Assembly (NCBI RefSeq): GCF_035083965.1
Contig: NC_089732.1
Location: 2,710,883 to 2,774,882, forward strand
DNA: 64,000 nucleotides
Source: Branchiostoma lanceolatum
Taxonomy: Eukaryota; Chordata; Leptocardii; Amphioxiformes; Branchiostomatidae
Direction: 5' to 3'
Of the stretch, positions 41,356 to 50,913 are shown piece by piece. Positions within the stretch are counted from its first letter, which is position 1; each line of letters starts with the position of its first letter. The notes below the pieces were generated by a model. That model was given only the letters and a program-made list of their open reading frames with translations, was not told where the DNA came from and searched no databases. Made by a program: the position numbers and the translations under genes.

Positions 41356-42527
41356 TCAGTTGAAAGACAGTTGCTGTGTAAGCATGACCTGACAGCCAGA
41401 GTTCACGTGTTCCATGACTTTCTGCTTGAGCTGACACACTTGCTCTCGTAGCTGGTTTGCTGTACTGGATAGATCGGTGTTCTGTGTTTTCAAGTCCTTG
41501 ACTTTGGACTCCAGGCGGCTGATGCGCTCAAGCTTCCTCTTGCGGCACTTGCTCGCCGCGATCCGGTTGCGCAATCGCTTACGCTCGGCCTTGATCAACT
41601 CCTGCGTCTCCATGTCGATGGGGCCGGTGGGGAGGGCGGTCATCGGTTGGTGTGGGACCGTCTGCGGTTCCTCCTTGATCGGCCTGCTGAGCGAGTGGTG
41701 CTGCAGAGGCGGTGCCGTGCTGGAACTCGAGCAGGCAGCACTGGTGTTGTTCAGGGTCGGGTGGTGCTCCACGGTCGAACCCGGAAGTGCCGTGGTGGTG
41801 GACATGGCGGTAAGCGTATGGTACGTCGGCTGGTGGTGGGACAGTGGTGGAGGGGCGCCCGGGTACGACGTCGAGGCAGTAGCGGTGGAGTTGGTGGCCA
41901 TTTGTATCGCACAAGGCTGTGCACCGCTCGGGTCGTCGTCCCCTTCCTCGCGGTGGAGCCTCTCCAGCGCCGCTACGAAGCCGGCGGCGTACTGCTCCTG
42001 CTCGTCGGTGACATTTTTGGGGAAGATGAACTGGGTGGGGGTCGGGGTGGTTGTGACGAGCCCGTTGGACTGGATGATCAACCGCTCCAACTCCGGCGAA
42101 CCAAGCTTCAGGAGGTTTAGTTCAGGAGTCCCAAGAATATTCTGAAAAATAACAAGGAAAATAAAAGGTTACTATCGCGGAAAGTGTGTGAGAGACCGTT
42201 TACAAAACAACAACGTGACTAGAGTAAGCAACAGACAACACGTTCGTAGTACGTGTAACGTCACCGATATTTTCACACGCGGTACGCTGACCGACCGGCC
42301 GATACATAAATAATGCGTAACAGGGGAGAAATATCTACCTGTAAATGCGGCTTCTTGCTCGTATTTTGGAAATCCAGATGCAGAGACTTTCTCATCTCTT
42401 GATGGGCCACGTTGGGCCTGGGCTTGGCGTCGGGAATGCGGGAGTAGCCCGGGTTCGCGTACTTGGACTGCGGCATCTGGTGCAGCTCCGAGTCGTGGTA
42501 AAATGACGTTTCCATCTTCAGAGCCAT
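41356..42527 (-). CDS. Jun: Jun, AP-1 bZIP transcription factor
   Basis: Nuclear AP-1 subunit. Two exons, 42339-42527 and 41356-42141, phase 0, 324 aa (human JUN is about 331). The start at 42527 gives [12 protein letters not shown], matching the family N-terminus; an upstream in-frame ATG at 42716 lies too near the TATA box to be used. Exon 1 carries the JNK-docking-like segment. Exon 2 opens with the activation region, [20 protein letters not shown], whose TP (68) and SP (78) correspond to human Ser63 and Ser73. [19 protein letters not shown] follows, then EEPQTVP, the basic region [13 protein letters not shown] (254-266), a leucine zipper to about 306 and the conserved C-terminus [13 protein letters not shown]. 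The intron is unusual because vertebrate JUN genes have none. Assignment is very secure. Confidence 0.97.
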
Positions 42528-42730
42528 GCGTCGGGGAAGAAAACCGCTGTTCGTCGACAACGATGAATCACTGGGTGTGGTGTTCAAGTCTGGGCAAGTC
42601 TTAGTCACTGCCTCTTGGCCACAACAAAGTTTTACCGGTGTGGTTGGAACAAAACTCAGGAAATAAGTGTTACGCGCTCCACACTCGCTGGCTTTCTCTG
42701 TCGATCTAACGTGCATCCGCTGAATATCGT

Positions 42731-42817
42731 CCTTATAGCATGAGTCAATGTCTAAAAATAGCAGGACATCCCCATGACATCATTTTCTAGGTATCTGATT
42801 GGCTATTGATGATGTCA
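42731..42817 (-). promoter_or_regulatory. Jun proximal promoter
   Basis: Read in the Jun direction: TGACATCA (42810-42817), CCAAT (42798-42802), TGATGTCA (42775-42782), CTATTTTTAG (MEF2/RSRF type, 42752-42761), TGACTCA (AP-1, 42741-42747), then TATAAGG (42731-42737). A start site about 25-30 bp on would leave a 5' UTR of about 180 nt. A third TGATGTCA lies at 42909-42916. These are exact consensus words; occupancy is inferred. Confidence 0.75.
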
Positions 42818-43059
42818 TCCTCACCACGTGACAGGTACAACTTGGAACCTGAGCCCGGTTACCATAGTGATGAACCGCAAGGTCAGCGTGCCGCAATGCC
42901 TGCTGGGATGATGTCATATTAAATTAAACGTCGCCCCTTCTCGGTAATCCTCGCTGCTCTCGTCAGATATACTCGTTGCCCTTATTTGGTTCGGTAATGT
43001 CCGAGGGCCTACGTAGATTCCCGAAGGGCCGACTACGTCAGTTGTTTTCATCGCTTTCA

Positions 43060-43208
43060 TTCATAATGGCGGGAATTTTGTTGTCCCTTCCGTGACCTGA
43101 AGTAGTTTGCTTCAGCCTCGCGCCGTCGCCTCCGGTCGCGACCCGTTGTCTCGATTTGTAGCCACAGACAGCCCAGAAGGCGGCACGCAATTACAGCACT
43201 CTAACCGG
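43060..43208 (+). promoter_or_regulatory. Candidate divergent promoter and 5' non-coding exon
   Basis: A GC-richer stretch contains an E2F-like ggcgggaa (near 43070) and ends in a good donor (aaccg|gtgagg at 43208-43209). It could be the untranslated first exon of the plus-strand MSH5 gene, whose first coding exon has an acceptor at about 50890-50900. No transcript evidence is available, so this is inference. Confidence 0.3.
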
Positions 43209-44689
43209 TGAGGTACAAGCAATACGGAGCGTTAGAAATTAACGGTTTTATTTTGGACGATTTTTGCAAATTTTGTGTGGGATGCCTCGACACATCTCTA
43301 CTATCGTGCCACGTCGTAGAAAAGAAAGAAAACATCCAGACCTCGATACCACAAAAAAGTCAATATAAAAACATCATGCATTGACCAGGACTCTCGTCGT
43401 TAACTTTTTAACCCGTAATCATCATAAACTGTGCTTTTGAGTTTTGTAAGGGGATACGCGATCACGAGTGTAGCATGGCGTAGTGGGGAGGGGGGCGGTG
43501 TGTATTTCCACTCCAGTTGGAGTACATGTAACATTTATATTGTTCTTTAATAGCTTCGGTGTCTGTCTCAGTGTCTGTGTGTGTGTGCCTGTCTGTGAGT
43601 ATTTGTGAAATCCACAAGGATAATGATTAATATGAACACAACATTGAAATATTATTCAGGTAAATCCAAATATTCATAATTTATCATACATCCTCTGCTG
43701 CTATTTTTTGTTATTTGTGGGATCTAAGCAGTATGGGTGAGGGGGTGAAGTCTGCCATCTCCGAACAGCGTTTTGCATGAAGTTGTTAGATATTAGATAT
43801 GTACATGTATTTGTAATATTCTGCTAGTCGAGTGAGCCAATCTAAGTTCCAACTTCCTAGTGAAATGTTTGTTTTCATTTTCTAAAAATGCAAATATTAT
43901 ACCAAACCACAAACATACACATCCATTCATCATAAGTCATAATTCATGTACGTCTGAGTACATATAGAACGTTATACACAAAAAAGCAAACAAAGGAAAT
44001 GCCAACTTTCTAAAGTTGAGGAATGCAACTGAAGCCTCAGCTCGGACAAATATAACACAGACATAACAACAACAGTTCATCAACACTAACAATAATAACA
44101 GCAACAATTCACCATTCCCAATATATTGAAAATATTGCACCAAGACCACCTTACTGACACTAACATGGTAGCTTGTAGGTTGTACAATACTTTGCCTATT
44201 TTGGGTCCAAACATACTTTTTTCGACTTACAAGAGCCTCAGACATGCACGGCTACACAGGAACACAGGGCCATGCTATGATAGCCACTGGCTGCCAGCCA
44301 GGCGTAGAAGCCCTAAGTAAAGGCTGTGCACTTCTGAGCTGGATAATGATACAAGATCACAGAGAAAGGGTCAATCTTTTTTAACAAGTTTGTTCAGTGC
44401 AAAGCCAGGGAGACCGCTTCTGGGCACTGAACTAATGCTCACTGAAGCAACATCTCTTCTCCTTAAGTCAGAAACATCAAGATTTAGACAAGCTTGAATT
44501 ACTAACCCAGTAGGAGAAGCACTGGGTTACTTACGAATCGAAGGCTGCTCGTGAAATTCCCTACCCCATTTAGCTGGATTGTTTTGATCCACACACACGG
44601 AAAATTAAAGGACCCCTACTCTTTTTATATGTGTATACATATAGTGGGTTCTTAAACTTACTCGAGGTGTGGCTTTCCTCAAACACGAG
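43209..44689. other. Non-coding, no feature recognised
   Basis: Short GT-rich run near 43565-43600, otherwise unremarkable AT-rich sequence. The open frames have no domain. If MSH5 starts near 43.1 kb this is part of its first intron. Confidence 0.4.
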
Positions 44690-44870
44690 CGTCCTATTTG
44701 AGGGATGCCCCTAACCAAAGCTAGGCACTCATTTTCACCTGAGTGAAGTGAGAAAAGTCATGTACATATAGAGTCCCTTTCCCAAGGGAACAACATCAGT
44801 GGTGTCAGGGGATTCGAACCTGGGACTACTGGGTTCTGGGCCAAGTGCCTGTTACTCTACATTACCCTAC
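44690..44870 (-). mobile_element. tRNA-derived SINE, family 2
   Basis: On the minus strand: tRNA-like head (gtaacaggcacttggccc, B box cccaggttcgaatcccc), then the family body with gggaaagggac, atgacttttctcac and gtgaaaatgagtgcct. Same family as 18400-18692. Confidence 0.75.
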
Positions 44871-44874
44871 AGTC

Positions 44875-46003
44875 TTTTGGGATTACGGACCTAAAGGTAT
44901 TATGGTGCACTAGTATACAACATATAATGTTAAGTGTCTGAAAAAGAATTAAATATTCGTTGTATTGCAGTAGCTTCAGCAAGGTTTGTAACTAGGTTTT
45001 TGTGACATTTTACTTTATCGTATGTTTTTTCTGTGCACCTAAATTTCTAGGTTAGGTACACCTATTGGCAAAGATAAATTTTGAGCCCTGTGTGCGATGT
45101 ATAAAACATTTCAAATGTCGTTTCGTCATTAGGATAAAAGATTACCCATTTATCCAGACTTATCCCTCAGTTTCTTACACCTTACATTTTAGTGTAACAG
45201 GCCACCAGGCCCACCACGATATATTTTGTGACTATCTTGCTGAATTAGCCCCACCCTTTACGCATATTTTTCAACTAGCGTAATGGTACTTTCCAAAAAT
45301 TTATTTCTGATAATGTGAAAAATGTTGACATAATCCTCCAAACTGACAAAAATCCTTCTAAATACATGAGGTCTAAAAGGAATTACAAATGTAAGTCCCA
45401 CCCATGGGTAACCCTTATGATAATGCAAACTTTTTACCGTGCATTTTCAAAGTTGTTGGAAGGAGCAAGCCCCCAGATTGGTCACTTTGCTACCTTGCGA
45501 TTACCATTATGCATGCTTAAAAAAAATCCTGGCAGAACCCTGACACTAATATACTTCAGTTCGATGTCTATGTGCTGAAAACATGTGAGATCCGGTTGCA
45601 ATGAATTACAGTTTCCAAACAAAACATGATACAGGGTCAGTCAACAGACTGTCACGAAATAAAGACCTGTTTGTTTGTAAATCAAGATACTACTGTATAT
45701 AACACCTGTCAGGTGCCACAACACAATACTTCTCCACATCGGCACTGTTGTACGGTGTCGATGCGTAAAAAGATCCAACAATACGAGACAGTCGAGGGTC
45801 GTAACGCGACACCTATAAGTAGTAGCTCGCCGAGGGCCTGGGGGCGTGTTTGACGCCGGCACGCTAAGCAGGTGTTTGGTCTGCGTATGAGATTTCAGGA
45901 GGATTGCAGCTCCCCAAGGTGGGGAGATTTCCCGCCTAATATGGGCTGGCGTCAGGACGGCTAGGCACCTGCGCCCAGGTGATCACCCCTAGTCTAGAAT
46001 TTG
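44875..46003. other. Non-coding, with one GC-rich block of unknown nature
   Basis: No exon recognised. A block at about 45830-45996 is GC-richer than its surroundings and has short hairpins (ctccccaaggtggggag; cacctgcgcccaggtg). It contains gctaagcagg, reminiscent of a 5S rRNA internal word, but the rest does not match 5S. I cannot assign it. Confidence 0.35.
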
Positions 46004-46520
46004 GGTGCCAAAAGCTGGAAAAAAATTGCTTAATGATTCCATTTGTATGAACTTCTTTACCTTTTTTCTGATATTTTATCACATTTCAAGTGTTTATCTA
46101 TGGTTGAAATACCACATGTATGTATGTATGTATGTATTATTTGTTGAACTAGTCAGGTACTCCAGATCGGAACAAAGCCAATATCACATTACCAGCCCTT
46201 TTTGATCCACCAAAAGCTGGAAATATTCTCTGGCAAAAACTTTGCTTAATGTTTGCAATAGATTCTTGAACTCTTTTGGTGTCCTATCACATTTCGAGTG
46301 TTTATCTACAGTTGAAACAATGTGTAGCCCTATGGGGGTGCCAAAAGCTGGAAATACTCCCTGGCAAAAAAACTTGCTCACTGTTTCCATCTGTATGAAA
46401 ACTTACTTCTGTAATTTTATCACATTTCAAGTGTTAATCTATGGTTGAAATACCACCAGTACATAATTGTGTTGAACTAGATCTAGACCAGTACTCCAGG
46501 ACAAAACAAAGTCGATATGT
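46004..46520. repeat. Three diverged tandem units
   Basis: Units near 46004, 46209 and 46341 share gtgccaaaagctggaaa, ttgcttaatg-ttcca, tatcacatttcaagtgtt and tctatggttgaaa. Frames are broken by many changes. Nature unknown. Confidence 0.7.
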
Positions 46521-47107
46521 AAACAAATGCAATGTTTTATTTGCGTTTGTATCATGACACAACAAGGTCACCTTGTGGTTAGGGTTGTTGACTCATCACA
46601 ACCTTAGATTTTTTTAATAGTATACTGCCTTTATGACTCACTTGTAACTCGAGATTATGTAATAACCTTTTGAACCATCTGATCTCCAATGCGAGTTGTA
46701 ATGATACGCAAAATTGTAATCCTTAGATCTACATGCATACTCTGTAATGGGAAAAATGATATTTATGACAAAGACATATGACATGGGTGTGTTGTCCTCA
46801 GTTCGAAGTGACTTTCTCAACAAAAAGTCATTAATTTTCAAACTCAAATTATCTGCCTGTAGAATTGTACACATTTGAGCTGTTATTGTTGTTACCTTCT
46901 TTTTTCTGCAGATCAAAGGTTTGCATAATTTATCATCCATCCCTCCAACACACTTTTTGAAAAGAATAGGGGATGATCCGGTGTGGTAATGGCTAAAAAA
47001 TAGGGAACATGCATTGCGTTTCTGTCAGCTAGAGGAAAAAGCATCACGCTTCACCTCAGTTGTGGATGACTGTTTTACATCTACAGCACTGTACATGTAT
47101 CTTTAAT

Positions 47108-49500
47108 AGACCCCTTTCCAAATACCGCGGCCATTTTGAATCCAGGGCGCGCGCACGTGATTCGAGCGCGGGAAAAGTGAAGACCCGGTAAGTCCACACG
47201 CTAGCGGTAAGGCGTTCCCAATAGAAACCAGCATTGAGTCATCTTCGGCGGCGAGATGTTCTCCTCCTCGGTGAAATCCATCGATATATTTGCATGGCAC
47301 AAGTAGATGATATTGTTGTGGAGACTTGGACTAGATATCGGCCAGTAAAATTGTGAATTTCTGCTACTTTTCCATAGTTTCTGCCGGGATGTTGAACGCG
47401 CGCTACAGTGATAAAATGCTGATATGTTTACACCGCGTGCTTGTAATTTCCCTAATAATGTTAGCTAAAGTCGAGAAAAATCCCACAAAACATACACTTT
47501 TCGGATCATTTTAGCTTCGTTTAGGTATGAATATAACTCTTGAGCCTTTTGGCTGTTGTGACAATGCCAACATAATCTTGAAATTACGTTCGTTTGAGGG
47601 AGGGTCGTGTTTTCTGTGCAGCGTTACATCGACTTCGCTCAGCAATATTTGACATTTCCGCTGAATGCAATCCCACACACACAAAAAACGTGAAAATATA
47701 GGCCTAGGCTTGAGTTCAATGTCCTTAAATATGGCAGCATTCCGGCGGCTTTTTGACGATCTTTTCGGATGCCAAGTATTTAGGCTTGAGGACTCCAAGT
47801 ACGTGAGTGAAGGTGTGTTTTCCATTCTATCTGACGTTTCTTTAAATCTTTTTGCGCGGCAATATTTCAGATATCTGTTGGCCGGATGGAACCCAAAAAA
47901 CGTTAAATAATATTGACTTGAGGACTGAAGGACCTCCGGCCGATATTTTTCCTTTTGTTGTGGGGTTTCATCCTGTGGAAATCTAAAATATTTCCGCAAA
48001 AAGTAATGTAATGTAATGAAACGCTACAAAGAAAACACGCCCCTGCTTCACTCACGAACTTCATCAAGCTAATCTTGGCACTGAAATATTGTTAAAGTCA
48101 AAGGAGCCACCGAAGTTCCGTCAAATTTTTATACTCGCAAAGCCCTCAAACCTATATTTTCACGCTTCTGTAATATCATCCGACGGAAATTAAGATATTA
48201 CGGCGCAAAGTGAAAACACTCCATCTTCACTCACGTACTTTAGGTTTTGATATTTCAGAAAACTCGTCAAAAGAAGCCGCCGAAATTCTGCTAAATTCCC
48301 CCCAAAAATTACCTTTAGCTCAAGCCTACATTTTTAGGTCTTTTTTTGTGGGATTGCATTCAGCGGAAATGTCAAATATCGCTTGCGGAGCGATGTAACA
48401 AGAGAGAGAGGAAAAGCTAGACAGAAAAGAAAGAAAGGCTAGACAGAAACACGACGCGCGTTTTCCCAGGGGAAGTCACAACCGGTAAAATTCTGTATAT
48501 TTCTATCTAAGTAGCTATAAGGATTCCAGCCCGAAAAGTGTATGCTTTACGGGGTTTTTCTCGACTTGTGAGTGAAGCAGGGGGCGTGTTTTCTTTGTAG
48601 CGTTTTATTACATCACTTTTTAGGGAAATATCTTAGATTTCCACAGGATGAAACCCCACAACAAAAGGAAAAATATCGGCCGGAGGTCCTTCAGTCCTCA
48701 AGTCAATATTATTTAACGTTTTTTGGGTTCCATCCGGCCAACAGATATCTGAAATATTGCCGCGAAACGTCAGATAGAATGGAAAACACACCTTCACTCA
48801 CGTACTTGGAGTCCTCAAGCCTAAATTCTTGGCATCCGAAAAGATCGTCAAAAAGCCGCCGGAATGCTGCCAAATTTGTACCCAAAAGGACATTGAACTC
48901 AAGTCTATATTTTCACGTCTTTTTTTTTTTGTGGGATTGCATTCAACGGAAATGTCAAATATTGCTGAGCGAAGTCGATGTAACGCTGCACAGAAAACAA
49001 AACCCTCCCTCAAACTAACGTAATTTCAAGATGATGTTGGCATTGTCACAACAGCCAAAAGGCTCAAGAGTTATATTCATACCTAAACGAAGCTAAAATG
49101 ATCCGAAAAGTGTATGTTTTGTGGGATTTTTCTCGACTTTAGCTAACATTATTAGGGAAACTACAAGCACGCGGTGTAAACATATTAGCATTCTATCACT
49201 GTAGCGCGCGTTCAACATCCCGGCAGAAACTATGGAAAAGTAGCAGAAATTCACAATTTCACTGGCCGATATCTAGTCCAAGTGTCCACAACAATATCAT
49301 CTACTTGTGCCATGCAAATATATCGATGGATTTCACCGAGGAGGAGAACATCTCGCCGCCGAAGATGACTCAACGCTGGTTTCTATTGGGAACGCCTTAC
49401 CGCTGGCGTGTGTACTTACCGGGTCTTCACTATTCCCGCGCTCGAATCACGTGCGCGCGCCCTGGATTCAAAATGGCCGCGGTATTTGGAAAGGGGTCTA
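47108..49500. mobile_element. 2.39-kb fold-back element with arms of about 0.93 kb
   Basis: The left arm (47108-48055) and right arm (48568-49500) are inverse complements over their whole length. The outermost sequence is TAGACCCCTTTCCAAATACC on both sides. Open frames in the arms mirror each other (both give KYIDGFHRGGEHLAAEDDS), which reflects the repeat and not a protein. The 512-bp centre has diverged copies of the arm modules. No transposase is visible, so it would be non-autonomous. A TA dinucleotide at each outer end may be the target duplication. Confidence 0.85.
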
Positions 49501-50271
49501 TTATGCATAATCTACATAAAATTTAGTTGATTATCTAATTGGTCCTGACACTGGACCTCATTATAATCAGCTAATTAAAAAACATTGTAATTGTGTTTCG
49601 ATACACAATATATTGATTAGGTTTGCTACATTTTGCTCAACATGTACTTGTAGATGACTCACACTCACAGCGAGTTCTAATGTTCAGCTGGACTGTTCTA
49701 TCTGGGGATAGGGGGTGTTTTTGAGGCTGAATGTTCTCTTTTTTTAACCAGTCAGTGAAATAAATGCTAAATCGCAGCATTCATGAAGCAAAATGACTTA
49801 ACACACAGGACAAAGTATACCAAGCAATACATTCTATATTTTTGCTCTCTCATATAATGTCCTCTTTTTAAAAGACAATGATTTTGAACACTTCTGATAT
49901 TTCATCAAGCAAAGACAAAATTTGCTTTTTTGATTCAAATCTTTTTTTTTGTTGCCAGTACAACAATTTTTATTCATCGTCTGTTTAAACAGTGGTCATA
50001 ACAAGTAGATGCGCGTAAAACCTTTACTTACTCCAAATCCGTTAGTGTTTGCTCAATAAATTGTCTGAATATTGACACAGCTCATGATTTTTTGATGTAG
50101 CTGATTAACGCCCTTCAGGTTGTGAAATTAGGCTTTTGCCGAACCTTTGTGTTTAACAGACAGGAGATGGGTGCCATGGGACGGGTGGGTCGTGTAGACT
50201 AGCCATGTCTGCAGGTCCAGACACAGGGAATAACAGGGATGGGGGAGGCTGGAGACACATACATCACATGT

Positions 50272-50724
50272 CTGGGACTGGTTCAGCTGAACCAATTCAG
50301 TTGTCTGGTTGCTGTCAGTTTATATTATGAAATTTCATTTCAAGAATTTTCAATTTTTTTTCAATTTTCAATTTTTTTTCAATTTTTTCAAATTTTATGA
50401 AATTTTCATTTCATTTTATGAAATTTTCTAACCAAGTGAAAACTAGAGCAAGAAATGCAGTCGTTAGACCCTGTTCATACCAGGATTGGTGAATCTGTAT
50501 ATGTGTCTATAGTATATGGCCAGTACAACCGCCCTTCGGGAAAAACGAAAAGCATAATCAGCTAGATTTGTGATTCACCCAAGCACAGGGATTGAGCCCA
50601 ATTTGCAATTCTGGGACTTGTTTCAGCTTTTCCAATTCAGTTCTCTGGTTACGGTCATATTTTAGCCCTAGTAAGAATCAGAGCGAGAAATTATCAACCC
50701 CGTTTATACCAGGATTGGCCAATT
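50272..50724. repeat. Direct repeat flanking a LINE tail
   Basis: Copy 1 (50272-50494) and copy 2 (50611-50724) share ctgggact-gtttcagct, ccaattcagtt-tctggtt, gagc-agaaat and ataccaggattgg in order. Copy 1 also contains an extra low-complexity ttttcaa block. Between them lies a LINE tail (ctgtatatgtgtctatag ... ggccagtacaaccgcccttc) with its tail end abutting copy 1. Confidence 0.7.
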
Positions 50725-50913
50725 CTTTTATATAAGCCATCCTGCACATGAGATTCAAGTATTTTTTTTTCAAATTGTAGTGTCAAAATTATAATTCCAG
50801 CTCAAATGATAAATAAAGCAAACTTTTCGACTTTCCTTTTAGATGTATGGTTGGCTGATTAACTCAATTAACAGGTGGTGCCTTTTGCAGTCTGTTACAG
50901 ATTCATCGGCATT

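Noticed and set aside
41477-42145. Plus-strand open frame of 222 codons opposite Jun
   Set aside because: Shadow of the Jun coding strand, rich in Val/Gly/Arg, with no domain.
42528-42716. Upstream in-frame ATG giving a 63-residue N-terminal extension of Jun
   Set aside because: It lies about 15 bp from the TATA-like box, likely upstream of the start site, and the extension has no similarity to Jun proteins, whose family start matches 42527.
47511-49018. Mirrored open frames in the large inverted repeat (KYRPEVLQSSSQYYLTFFGF and related)
   Set aside because: Similarity arises because the arms are copies of each other. No known domain, and the frames are not clearly protected from stops in the diverged central modules.
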